Shown here in pieces: positions 16,544-23,076 of a stretch of DNA of 64,000 nucleotides. Source of the stretch: Myxococcales bacterium. Lineage in GTDB: Bacteria > Myxococcota_A > Polyangia > Polyangiales > Polyangiaceae. The stretch covers positions 1 to 64,000 of the forward strand of contig JAEUKE010000200.1 of NCBI GenBank assembly GCA_016794345.1, read 5' to 3'. Under the pieces are notes generated by a model that ran no database searches, was not told the DNA's origin, and saw only the letters and a list, made by a program, of their open reading frames with translations. How positions within the stretch are numbered: position 1 is the first letter of the stretch; every line of letters begins with the position of its first letter. Both the position numbers and the translations under genes were made by a program.

Positions 16544-16705
16544 TCAACCCCTCGAAATCTTCTTCTCCACGAAGAGCACGTGCTTGCGGATGATGGGGTC
16601 GAACTTCTTGATCTCGAGCTTGCCCTGCATCGTCCGCTTGTTCTTTGTCGTGTGGTAAGCGTAACCGGTACCGGCAGTCGAGACGAGCTGGATGACTTCG
16701 CGCAT
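16544..16705 (-). CDS. rpmG: 50S ribosomal protein L33, cysteine-free (C-) form
   Basis: 53 residues, full length for L33, from the ATG at 16705 with GGAGGAACG upstream. The sequence MREVIQLVSTAGTGYAYHTT, then KNKRTMQGKLEIKKFDP and HVLFVEKK, follows the E. coli type, in which the two CxxC zinc pairs of the C+ form are absent. There is not a single Cys. In bacteria carrying both forms, the C- copy is commonly Zur-repressed and replaces the zinc form, freeing zinc. A perfect box lies at 16749-16763, 44 bases upstream, with TTGACT at the expected -35 position on this strand. Confidence 0.93.
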   Translation of the reverse strand: MREVIQLVSTAGTGYAYHTTKNKRTMQGKLEIKKFDPIIRKHVLFVEKKISRG

Positions 16706-16748
16706 TGTCGTTCCTCCGAGCGGGACCCTAGCGCGCGCCCAGCACACA

Positions 16749-16763
16749 TGCAATGAGCTTGCA
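16749..16763. promoter_or_regulatory. Inferred Zur box 5 (rpmG promoter region)
   Basis: TGCAATGAGCTTGCA, perfect. On the minus strand TTGACT precedes it by two bases, placing the box within the rpmG promoter. A small plus-strand ORF with a good ribosome site begins about 40 bases on the other side (ATG at 16805). Confidence 0.75.
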
Positions 16764-16828
16764 CCAGTCAACCGTCCCCTTCACCAAGTCTGGTGAGGCT
16801 GCTCATGAAGAAGCGCAGGCACGTCGAG

Positions 16829-17224
16829 CTACTTCAGCTCCTCCGAGACATTCGCCGGGTCAACCCCACCGGACGCAAGCTCCCCAAGGAGGAGGAGGCG
16901 GCACGCTACGAGGAGAAGGCTCGACTGCAGAGCGCCCTGCACGACTCCGCCGAGTGGGCTCAGATAGACCGAAACGAGCGCGCCCGACGGTCCGCCATAG
17001 CGAACCGAGATGTCGCGAGCGTTCTCGTCGTAGCGGAACGTTGCCTGCGCAGTCCATTCGAGGTGACGCTGGAGGAAACGCATCCGGCTCGGAACGTGCA
17101 TCCACGGAGCGTCCGGCGGCTCGCCCGCCGGCACCTCGAGGCGATGAGGAATCGGACCGCGTCGCCGAGCGACGTCACCCGCTCCCGCGTCCACGAACAC
17201 GAAAGACTCCTTACTTGCAACCAT
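16829..17224 (-). CDS. Hypothetical protein, strand uncertain
   Basis: 131 residues from the ATG at 17224 (MVASKESFVFVDAGAGDVA). The central part (RMRFLQRHLEWTAQATFRY, then SVRYGGPSGALVSVYLSP) has natural composition and strong GC at third codon positions, so I favour a real gene; I recognise no family. The last 30 residues are less convincing. On the plus strand the same region opens with a short charged ORF (ATG 16805, MKKRRHVELLQLLRDIRRVN) preceded by GGTGAGG, and the two readings compete. The start codon lies inside the degenerate box at 17216-17230, so the gene would be Zur-controlled if real. Confidence 0.4.
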   Translation of the reverse strand: MVASKESFVFVDAGAGDVARRRGPIPHRLEVPAGEPPDAPWMHVPSRMRFLQRHLEWTAQATFRYDENARDISVRYGGPSGALVSVYLSPLGGVVQGALQSSLLLVACRLLLLGELASGGVDPANVSEELK

Positions 17225-17230
17225 GTTGCC
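17216..17230. promoter_or_regulatory. Inferred Zur box 6 (one mismatch)
   Basis: TGCAACCATGTTGCC, one mismatch. It lies 19 bases before the ATG of the cysteine-free S18 gene at 17250 and overlaps the start of the minus-strand hypothetical ORF. Confidence 0.65.
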
Positions 17231-17249
17231 ACAGTGCCATCGTTCGGGC

Positions 17250-17546
17250 ATGTCCACAACGTCGTCGTACGACTTCGATGTCCCCGCGGAAGCGTCGGAT
17301 CGTTCGTTCTCGGAGCGGTCCGGTCGCCAGCGCTCGCGGCGCGTCGCGCAGAAAGCCGGCATTCAGCCCGATCACCGGTTCGACTACAAGGATGTCTCGA
17401 TTCTGAAGTACTTCCTCACCGATCGCGGAAAGGTGATTCCGCGGCGCATCAGCGGTCTGACGGCCGTGCAGCAGCGCGACCTGGCTCGAGCGGTGCGGAG
17501 GGCGCGCCAGATCGCGCTGTTGCCCTTTCAGAAGGGCAACCCTTGA
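17250..17546 (+). CDS. rpsR: 30S ribosomal protein S18, cysteine-free (C-) form
   Basis: 98 residues from the ATG at 17250. The core FDYKDVSILKYFLTDRGKV, then PRRISGLTAVQQRDLARA and RRARQIALLPF, is unmistakable S18. The segment upstream of it (RVAQKAGIQPDHR), where zinc-type S18 carries its Cys residues, has none. A long Ser/Asp-rich N-terminal extension of about 25 residues precedes it. Zinc-free S18 copies are typical Zur targets. A one-mismatch box is 19 bases upstream. The stop codon overlaps the presumed TTG start of the next gene (TTGA), suggesting translational coupling with a DUF1826 protein. Confidence 0.92.
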   Translation: MSTTSSYDFDVPAEASDRSFSERSGRQRSRRVAQKAGIQPDHRFDYKDVSILKYFLTDRGKVIPRRISGLTAVQQRDLARAVRRARQIALLPFQKGNP

Positions 17547-18241
17547 GCGACGCGGTCGGCCAGGTCGGCCCTGGTCTCGCGGCCGCCCGGCCTCGAGAAG
17601 GAGTCGACGTCTCCCCCGCCGATTCTCTCGGCTCGAGCTTGCGGTTTGTCGAACACGTGGCCGATCTCACCGCCATATTCGAGCCGAAGGTGAACATCGT
17701 CAGCCTGCGGCGTGAAGCCTCAGCCGCGCTCACCGAGGAGACGAGGCGCGCCGTCGGCGAGTGGCACGGCAAGTTGTTCACGGTTGCGGTCCCCGAGGCG
17801 GAGCCCATCGTGGCGGAGCAGCTCATCGGGCTTCCGACCCTCGCGGCGGATGCTCTTCGTTGGATCGAGGTCCTCGCCGATCTCACGGGCTCCTTGCACG
17901 TAGGGGTGAGGTTGGCGCGGCTCGAGTCGGCGATGTGCCCGCGGTTTCACGTGGACCGGGTGCCCATTCGGTTGGTCACAACCTATGCAGGGCGCGGCAC
18001 CGAGGTCCTCTCGAACGAGCACGTCGACCGAGCTCGTCTCGGGCATGGTGGTCTCTACACGACCGATGAGGCGAGCGGGGTCATGATCACGCCGAACCAT
18101 GTTCGATCGACGAGCACGTTCGACGTCGTCCTCTTGAAGGGCGACACTTGGCCGGACAACGCTGGACTCGGCGCCGTGCACCGATCGCCGCCGGCGAGCG
18201 CGGCGTCGCCGCGTCTGGTCATGACCCTGGACGTACTTTGA
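17543..18241 (+). CDS. DUF1826 family protein, copy 2
   Basis: 232 residues from a TTG that overlaps the rpsR stop (TTGA). The frame is open far upstream, but that part runs through rpsR in another frame and is not coding. Family blocks match copy 1 at 9132-9824: CPRFHVDRVPIRLVTTYAG, GTEVLSNEHVDR, FDVVLLKGDTWP and GAVHRSPP. The FHVD and HRSP elements again give an H-x-D ... H pattern. Its linkage to zinc-free S18, rather than a GTPase, is unusual. The methyltransferase gene follows after 10 bases. I infer a role in the zinc-limitation response. Confidence 0.82.
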   Translation: MSDAVGQVGPGLAAARPREGVDVSPADSLGSSLRFVEHVADLTAIFEPKVNIVSLRREASAALTEETRRAVGEWHGKLFTVAVPEAEPIVAEQLIGLPTLAADALRWIEVLADLTGSLHVGVRLARLESAMCPRFHVDRVPIRLVTTYAGRGTEVLSNEHVDRARLGHGGLYTTDEASGVMITPNHVRSTSTFDVVLLKGDTWPDNAGLGAVHRSPPASAASPRLVMTLDVL

Positions 18242-18251
18242 AAGAGGCGAG

Positions 18252-19106
18252 ATGACACAAGAGCTATCGGCGGCTTGGGACCACCACGCGCCAACATACG
18301 GAAGACTCGGCGCGCCGTTCACGGGATACCTGGCGCAGGCGCTGTTTCAGACTGTAGCGGGCCGTCTTCCTCCGGGGCCGCGGATCCTCGACGTCGCGTG
18401 TGGCAACGGGGAGCTCTCACGAGCAGCGACGCTGCACTGCCTCACCGAGGGAGCAGCATCGGGGCGGAAGGGTAGCGTCCTCGCGACCGACTTCTCGGCT
18501 GGGATGGTCGCGCTGGCGGCGAAGACCCTCGGGGTCCTCGATGCCGGAGACGTCGTGCGCTGGGAGGTGCAGGATGGACAGGCGCTGGCGCTCGAGCCGG
18601 AATCGTTCGACGCTGTCTTCTCCGCGTTCGGGATCTTCTTGTTCCCGGACCGCCTCGCGGGCTGGCGGGAGGCAGCGCGGGTGTTGAAGCCCGGCGGCCT
18701 GCTCGGCACCGCGGTGTGGCGGGGGCCCGAAGACAACGCCCTCGCCCGGCTCCAAATGGGCCCGGTGATGGCGGCGCTGCCGGAGCGGATCCGAGCGGGG
18801 CTTCCCCGGCCGAGCTGGCTCGACATCACGACGCGCGAAGGCCTCGAGGCCGAGCTCGCGAGCTGCGGCTTCCAAGACGTCGAGGTGAGCGTCTTCGACG
18901 CGATCCTCGTGGCACCAACACCGCGTGTCATGTGGGCATTCATGGCCGAGAACCCGGTCACGCTCCCGCTCCTCGCGTCGTGCACGGCCGAAGAGCGGGC
19001 TGCCGTCGAGCGCTCGGTCGTCACGAGCTTCGAAGCGCTCGCCGGCGGGGCCGATCGCGCGATTCGGTTCGACGCTTCGTGCCACTTCGCGGTAGCGCGG
19101 CGGTAA
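18252..19106 (+). CDS. Class I SAM-dependent methyltransferase
   Basis: 284 residues from the ATG at 18252, with AGAGGCGAG upstream. It opens AAWDHHAPTYGRLGAPFTGY and has motif I ILDVACGNGELSRA near residue 43, LATDFSAGMVALA (strand 2), FDAVFSAFGIFLFPD and LKPGGLLGTAVW. This is the UbiE/Methyltransf_11 pattern. The substrate is unknown. It begins 10 bases after the second DUF1826 gene and probably belongs to the same transcript (rpsR, DUF1826, methyltransferase), so it may be expressed under zinc limitation. It converges on the COG0523 gene ending at 19118. Confidence 0.85.
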   Translation: MTQELSAAWDHHAPTYGRLGAPFTGYLAQALFQTVAGRLPPGPRILDVACGNGELSRAATLHCLTEGAASGRKGSVLATDFSAGMVALAAKTLGVLDAGDVVRWEVQDGQALALEPESFDAVFSAFGIFLFPDRLAGWREAARVLKPGGLLGTAVWRGPEDNALARLQMGPVMAALPERIRAGLPRPSWLDITTREGLEAELASCGFQDVEVSVFDAILVAPTPRVMWAFMAENPVTLPLLASCTAEERAAVERSVVTSFEALAGGADRAIRFDASCHFAVARR

Positions 19107-19117
19107 CGCCCCCCACG

Positions 19118-20095
19118 TCAGTGCAGGTCCCCCCGATCGACGACGACACGGTGGGTCGTCACACGGCGCCGCGCGAGGCAGGCGGAGAGCCCATCCATGA
19201 AGCGCTCCCACCGCACGCGCCTCCCGATCGCGACGACGAATCCGTCCGCGAATTGGCCGCGGTAGGGCGTGAGCACGATCTCACGGGAGCCTGCCGACCA
19301 CTGGATCACTTGGGGGCCGTCCCTTCCATCGACTCGAACGATCCCCTTCAGCCGATCGATCGCGCGGTGGCGGCGCACAAGCGACGTGAGCTTCGAGAGC
19401 TCGACCGGGCGCTTGACCAGGAACGTCGTCTGCGAAAAACCCGTGACCGAGTCGATTCCCAGGTCTCCCGCGTCCTTCGCGAGGTGCGGCGTGTCGAGGA
19501 TGGCGGCGCAGTCGACGTGCGCGTGAACGGCTTCGATGATCGCCGCCTCTGGCGCGAGCTCTCGCGCCCGCTGCATGACCCGTCTCCGGTTCTCATCCGT
19601 AGCCTCGTCGACATGGTTGAGGATCACGACGTCCGCCCCGTCCAAGTGAACCTTCGCTGCGGGCCAGCGACGTTCTTGCTCGGGGAATCGCGCTGCGTCC
19701 AGGACGCCAATGCAGCTGCCGAGGCGCGCACGCTCGCTGTTCGCCTCGAGCGCACGCCGCACACCCGACAGCACCTGGGGCAAAGCGGCGAGCCCCGTCG
19801 TCTCGAGCAATACGGTGTCGACGCCCGGCCGGCGGATCTGCTTGTCGACGGCGGCGACGAGCTCCTCCCCGAGATCGCAGCACACGCACCCGCCCGCCAG
19901 CCCCAACACCGAGACCTGATCGTGGTGGCCGTGGGTGTCGTGGAGGCTCGCGCCGTCCACGTCCAGGTCCGCCATCTCGTTGACGACCAGCGCGACCTGT
20001 CGCCCCTCCCCGACGAGGTGTCGGACGAGCCGCTCGATCAGGGTGGTCTTTCCGCTCCCGAGGAAGCCGACGACCACGTGAACGACGATGCTCAT
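19118..20095 (-). CDS. COG0523 (CobW-like) GTPase, copy 4, with His-rich loop
   Basis: 325 residues from the ATG at 20095, preceded by GAGGGGGAA. Motifs: GFLGSGKTTLIERLV (P-loop, about 9-23), HDTHGHHDQ as a His-rich loop near residue 53, LAGGCVCCDLGEEL near 67, LLETTGLAALP near 95 and LNHVDEATDE near 158. The His-rich loop next to CxCC adds potential metal ligands. It is less similar to copies 1-3 and shares with copy 1 the shorter length. It is divergent from the SmtB-like gene; a perfect Zur box (20172-20186) lies 76 bases upstream of its start. Confidence 0.9.
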   Translation of the reverse strand: MSIVVHVVVGFLGSGKTTLIERLVRHLVGEGRQVALVVNEMADLDVDGASLHDTHGHHDQVSVLGLAGGCVCCDLGEELVAAVDKQIRRPGVDTVLLETTGLAALPQVLSGVRRALEANSERARLGSCIGVLDAARFPEQERRWPAAKVHLDGADVVILNHVDEATDENRRRVMQRARELAPEAAIIEAVHAHVDCAAILDTPHLAKDAGDLGIDSVTGFSQTTFLVKRPVELSKLTSLVRRHRAIDRLKGIVRVDGRDGPQVIQWSAGSREIVLTPYRGQFADGFVVAIGRRVRWERFMDGLSACLARRRVTTHRVVVDRGDLH

Positions 20096-20171
20096 GGGTT
20101 CCCCCTCTGAAAGGTCTGAGGCGCGCGCTGTCTCGTCAGATGAACCGACATCTGAGGACAGCTGCCATACT

Positions 20172-20186
20172 TGCAACCGCATTGCA
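20172..20186. promoter_or_regulatory. Inferred Zur box 7 (cobW4/smtB divergent region)
   Basis: TGCAACCGCATTGCA, perfect. It is located between the divergent COG0523 gene (start 20095) and the SmtB-like regulator (start 20248). A run of ten G (20205-20214) lies between the box and the regulator. Confidence 0.75.
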
Positions 20187-20225
20187 ACAAGATCGGTTGC
20201 GCCCGGGGGGGGGGCCTCGCTTTGA

Positions 20226-20247
20226 CACTTCATCAAGTCGTGAAGTG
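20226..20247. promoter_or_regulatory. Inverted repeat, inferred SmtB-like autoregulatory operator
   Basis: CACTTCA at 20226-20232 and TGAAGTG at 20241-20247 form perfect 7-bp arms with an 8-base centre, ending at the ATG of the SmtB-like gene. TTGACA (20222-20227) overlaps the left arm. ArsR/SmtB proteins bind TGAA-containing inverted repeats over their own promoters. Confidence 0.65.
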
Positions 20248-20649
20248 ATGGCGACTGCGACCAAGGCTCCTCCCCCGTGTGGACCTCACGAGACGCTGCC
20301 TGGTCCCCGTTTGGCTCGCGCGAGCGGAGCCGATATCGAGCAAGCGGCCGGGCTGTTCCGCGCTGCGGGAGATCCATCGCGCCTCCGGTTGCTCCACTTG
20401 CTCGAAAGTGGAGAGCTCTGCGTGTCGGAGCTGGCGGCAGCGACGGAATCGAAGCTCTCGACGCTCTCGCAGCAGCTCCGTGTGTTGCTCGCGGAGCGGC
20501 TGGTGAAGCGCCGACGTTCCGGCAAACACGTCTTCTACTCGCTGGCGGATGATCACATCCGCGAGCTGGTATGCGCGGCGTTGCACCACGCCGAAGAGAC
20601 TCGACCCCGACAAGGACGTGCCCCCCCCAACGCAAGGAGAAAATCATGA
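20248..20649 (+). CDS. ArsR/SmtB family zinc-sensing repressor
   Basis: 133 residues from the ATG at 20248. The winged HTH has LFRAAGDPSRLRLLHLLE, ELCVSELAAATESKLSTLSQ (recognition helix) and RRSGKHVFYSLADDH. In the last helix, DDHIRELVCAALHHAEE keeps the four positions that bind zinc in SmtB (Asp104, His106, His117, Glu120). SmtB-type proteins repress zinc efflux or storage genes until zinc is in excess. Here the gene sits inside the Zur island and overlaps the His-rich protein gene by four bases (ATGA). An 8-C run (20621-20628) lies near its 3' end. A frame extends upstream to 20140 but would cross the operator. Confidence 0.88.
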   Translation: MATATKAPPPCGPHETLPGPRLARASGADIEQAAGLFRAAGDPSRLRLLHLLESGELCVSELAAATESKLSTLSQQLRVLLAERLVKRRRSGKHVFYSLADDHIRELVCAALHHAEETRPRQGRAPPNARRKS

Positions 20650-20990
20650 ACCACCATACCCACCGCGATCACGGCCACCATCACGGCGCCGGCTGCGGTC
20701 ATCAAGCGATCCAGCATGGGGATCAGTCGACTTCGTACACGACGGACACCTGCACCACGCGCACGAAGGCCACGTCGACGAGTGCTCGCTCGAGATCAGC
20801 GACGCCAACCCCAACGCCTGCACCCCTTCCCCATGTTTGCGGCGGGCACGACGCAGCCCACACGCGCGGGCCGGGGTGCGGACACCCCTCCGTCCCTCAC
20901 GGGGACCACGTCGACTACCTGGTCTCGGGTCACCTCCACCGTCCGCACGAGGGTCACTGCGACGACCACGGGGCCATTCAGGCCGCCTGG
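20646..20990 (+). pseudogene. His-rich zinc-binding protein gene with two compensating frameshifts
   Basis: The start is secure: AAGGAG precedes an ATG that overlaps the smtB-like stop (ATGA). The protein opens MNHHTHRDHGHHHGAGCGHQ. At about 20725 the matching sequence moves to another frame (VDFVHDGHLHHAHEGHVDE), and at about 20826 it returns (HVCGGHDAAHTRGPGCGHPS, then HVDYLVSGHLHRPHEGHCDD). One missing C and one extra C explain this. Read straight, the frame stays open, but about 35 residues in the middle become Ser/Thr-rich and lose the His pattern. The intact design is two similar modules of GCGH, HVD, DGHLH and HEGH, suggesting zinc buffering. The C-terminal end is unclear. Confidence 0.65.
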
Positions 20991-21005
20991 CAGCTCGCGC
21001 GTTCG

Positions 21006-22157
21006 TCAGGCGGCGGAAAGCAGTCGCTCACCGGCCGCCCGGGCGCCGGAGATGTTCCGGGCCGTCGGCCCGAGCTCCAGCTCGGCGAGGGGACCCGAAA
21101 CGAAGAGCCCCGGAGCCCACTCGAGCTGCGGAGAGACGATCGGGTACCCGCATGCCGCGCAGGGCAGCCCGAGCCGTTCGATTGCGTCCTCGTCCAGGAG
21201 ATCTCCGCCTGGCCGGTGAGGCTCGAAGCCGGTGGCGAGGACGAGGTGGGCGCCCCGGATGGCCGCCGCCTCGCCCTCGAGCTCGAGGCGGATCCCCGAG
21301 CCCTCCACCATCGCTCGACCGACGCGACCGATCACCCAATCGACATGCCCCGCAGCACGCTCGCGGGACAGGTCGATCGCGACCTCGGGCGGCACCGAGC
21401 CTCGATGCCTCGCCTCGACGATCATGCGTCGTCGAGCTGACAAATCCGTCGTCTGGGCGAACCGCTCCATCGCCTTGGGCCCCAACCAGGCTGGGTCGCT
21501 GTCGAACTGGTGCGTTCGCGGCGCGTGCCGTGCGACCACCGTCACCGGCGTCCCTTCACGCGCAAGCTTACAGGCGAGCTGTGCCGACGAGATTCCGCCT
21601 CCCACGATCACGACGCGCTCCGAGCCAAGGATGGCGCCTCTGTCGAACCTCGGGTCGAAGATGTGTGTCCCCGCGCTCGCCCAGCTCGGAAGGCAAGGCT
21701 GCTCGCCCAGGCCGATCGCGAGCACGACCCGGCGACTCTCCAGGCAACCTCGCTCGGTCTCGACCCGGTAGCCTCCCTCGATGCGGGACAACTTGCGACC
21801 ACGGGCCCTCACACGGAGTTGATCGAGCCCGTTGGTCTTCACGACATGCTCGCTATGGGCACGAAAGAAGTCGAGCCCAGGGCGATCGTAGGGATACGCA
21901 AAGCGCGCGAGCCGGCGCCCGACCCCGCGCTTGGCGAACTGTCGGAGCGCGTGAGGCTTGAGATCGAGGTGATGAACAGCCGGAGAGCGGAGGTACCGCA
22001 TCCCCGTCGCCTGCGTGAAGCGCCAGAAGGCCTCGAGCGGTTGGTCATGAGGGTCGAGCACGCGGACGCGACCGGCCGAGACGCGAGCCTGCGTGAGGAG
22101 GACATGGGAGAGGTATGTCCCGTGGACTCCGCCCCCGACGATGAGCCAGTCGAGCAT
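21006..22157 (-). CDS. FAD/NAD(P)-binding oxidoreductase
   Basis: 383 residues from the ATG at 22157. Two dinucleotide-binding motifs are visible: DWLIVGGGVHGTYLSHVL at the N-terminus for FAD and SERVVIVGGGISSAQLACKL near residue 180 for NAD(P). HLVLATGFEPH near 300 is the ATG motif of flavin monooxygenase-like and lysine N-hydroxylase-like proteins. The substrate is unknown. It starts 5 bases after a 46-codon ORF that begins at a perfect Zur box, so both are probably induced by zinc limitation. In that context a role in making or reducing a metal-binding metabolite is possible but unproven. It converges on the His-rich gene. Confidence 0.8.
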   Translation of the reverse strand: MLDWLIVGGGVHGTYLSHVLLTQARVSAGRVRVLDPHDQPLEAFWRFTQATGMRYLRSPAVHHLDLKPHALRQFAKRGVGRRLARFAYPYDRPGLDFFRAHSEHVVKTNGLDQLRVRARGRKLSRIEGGYRVETERGCLESRRVVLAIGLGEQPCLPSWASAGTHIFDPRFDRGAILGSERVVIVGGGISSAQLACKLAREGTPVTVVARHAPRTHQFDSDPAWLGPKAMERFAQTTDLSARRRMIVEARHRGSVPPEVAIDLSRERAAGHVDWVIGRVGRAMVEGSGIRLELEGEAAAIRGAHLVLATGFEPHRPGGDLLDEDAIERLGLPCAACGYPIVSPQLEWAPGLFVSGPLAELELGPTARNISGARAAGERLLSAA

Positions 22158-22162
22158 GTTGC

Positions 22163-22303
22163 TCAGGCCTCGCCCCCGGGGTCCTTCCCCATCGGAACGG
22201 GGAATGGATCCTGCAGGCTCGACCCCCCTTCGGTCCCTGCACCGAGGAAGCCCGAGAGGAGGGCGTCAGGGAGTCCAGCGTGGCTCGCAATCATCGCCAG
22301 CAT
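22163..22303 (-). CDS. Small ORF of 46 codons at a Zur box, upstream of the FAD oxidoreductase
   Basis: The ATG at 22303 is three bases from a perfect Zur box, and the stop is 5 bases before the oxidoreductase start. The peptide runs MLAMIASHAGLPDALLSGFL, then GAGTEGGSSLQDPFPVPMGK and DPGGEA. Third positions are mostly G or C. On this strand TTGACG (22331-22326) precedes the box by four bases, the same spacing as in the second COG0523 promoter, and transcription would begin near the second ATG (22294), giving a leaderless start. LSGFLGAG recalls the COG0523 P-loop, but the Lys and Thr are missing. I recognise no family. Real coding is likely but unproven. Confidence 0.5.
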   Translation of the reverse strand: MLAMIASHAGLPDALLSGFLGAGTEGGSSLQDPFPVPMGKDPGGEA

Positions 22304-22306
22304 GAC

Positions 22307-22321
22307 TGCAACCACATTGCA
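22307..22321. promoter_or_regulatory. Inferred Zur box 8 (small ORF-oxidoreductase and MerC-like genes)
   Basis: TGCAACCACATTGCA, perfect. It lies between the minus-strand small ORF (start 22303) and the plus-strand MerC-like gene (start 22390). On the minus strand it sits in the spacer of a TTGACG promoter. Confidence 0.78.
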
Positions 22322-22389
22322 TATCCGTCAAGAGAACAATCGCAACCCAGTTGCCAGTAGAGGGGACATCCGGTAGCTTGTCCGCCGGC

Positions 22390-22845
22390 ATGACCCCGAC
22401 CTCCGACCACCACCACGAGCATCGGCACGCCTGTGACTGCGCCGGCCACCGACACCGGTCCTCGGCTCCGAGCCAAGCCGGTGCGTGGTCGGCCCTCCTC
22501 CCCGTGCTCGCCTGCGCCGTGTGCCCCGCCTGCCTGACGACGTACGCCAAGCTTTTCTCGGTGCTCGGCGTGGGCTTCGGGCTGAGCGAGATCACCCACC
22601 TGTTCCTCCTGGTCGTCGCCATCAGCGCCTCCATTGGCGTCAGCGCGTGGCGATCGTGGCGAACGCGCCGGGTTTGGCCCATCGCAACCGCGCTCACGGG
22701 CTCCCTTCTCGTCCTGATTGGCCACCTGGCCGGCGACCTTCACGTCGTCGAATGGGCGGGGGTCCTCACCCTGCTCGCCGGCGGGCTGACGGAGCACTTT
22801 CGCCTCCGTCGCCGCCCGGCATCGCTGGCTCAGTCCGCGGCCTGA
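22390..22845 (+). CDS. MerC-like small membrane protein with His-rich N-terminus
   Basis: 151 residues from the ATG at 22390. The cytosolic N-terminus has SDHHHEHRHACDCAGHRHR, likely to bind metal. Four predicted membrane segments follow: one around LPVLACAVCPACLTTYAKLF, then HLFLLVVAISASIGVSAW, WPIATALTGSLLVLIGHLA and WAGVLTLLAGGLTEHF. CAVCPAC in the first segment resembles the Cys pair of MerC-type mercury transporters, and MerC-domain proteins occur in zinc-responsive loci elsewhere. A role in zinc uptake or redistribution is inferred. It is 68 bases downstream of a perfect Zur box shared with the divergent small ORF and FAD oxidoreductase. Confidence 0.8.
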   Translation: MTPTSDHHHEHRHACDCAGHRHRSSAPSQAGAWSALLPVLACAVCPACLTTYAKLFSVLGVGFGLSEITHLFLLVVAISASIGVSAWRSWRTRRVWPIATALTGSLLVLIGHLAGDLHVVEWAGVLTLLAGGLTEHFRLRRRPASLAQSAA

Positions 22846-22893
22846 CGAGGCTTCCTCTCGGTCGTTCTCGGGCCACGAGCGGGCCTGCGTTTG

Positions 22894-22908
22894 TGCAATC
22901 CGGTTGCA
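22894..22908. promoter_or_regulatory. Inferred Zur box 9 (upstream of the NicO-like gene)
   Basis: TGCAATCCGGTTGCA, perfect. It lies 165 bases before the NicO-like start at 23073, or 12 bases before a possible small ORF starting at 22921. Confidence 0.72.
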
Positions 22909-22920
22909 TCTACAGGACTG

Positions 22921-23076
22921 GTGCACTACGAGAGCGACGTGGCATCGCAGCCTGCCCTCTGGTCGACGTCGAGCCCCTCTTCCCCGGCGATAGCGGTGCT
23001 CGGTCGCGTCTTCGAGCCCGACCTCACGTTGGTTTGCAAGCGACCTCTTCCTTCCGGCGCAGAGGTCAACGCGTGA
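22921..23076 (+). CDS. Possible small ORF of 51 codons preceding the NicO-like gene
   Basis: A GTG at 22921 opens a 51-codon frame whose stop overlaps the NicO-like start (GTGA). The peptide contains VASQPALWSTSSPSSPAIAV and FEPDLTLVCKRPLPSGAEV. Codon third positions are mostly G or C. It begins 12 bases after a perfect Zur box, the same kind of spacing as the second COG0523 gene. There is no recognisable family and no strong ribosome site, so it may only be leader sequence. Confidence 0.3.
   Translation: MHYESDVASQPALWSTSSPSSPAIAVLGRVFEPDLTLVCKRPLPSGAEVNA

Noticed and set aside
18242..20095. Possible ZnuABC or other ABC zinc importer in the zinc island
   Set aside because: I looked for substrate-binding, permease and ATPase motifs near every Zur box and found none; the only ABC-type ATPase is the EttA-like gene at the window end.
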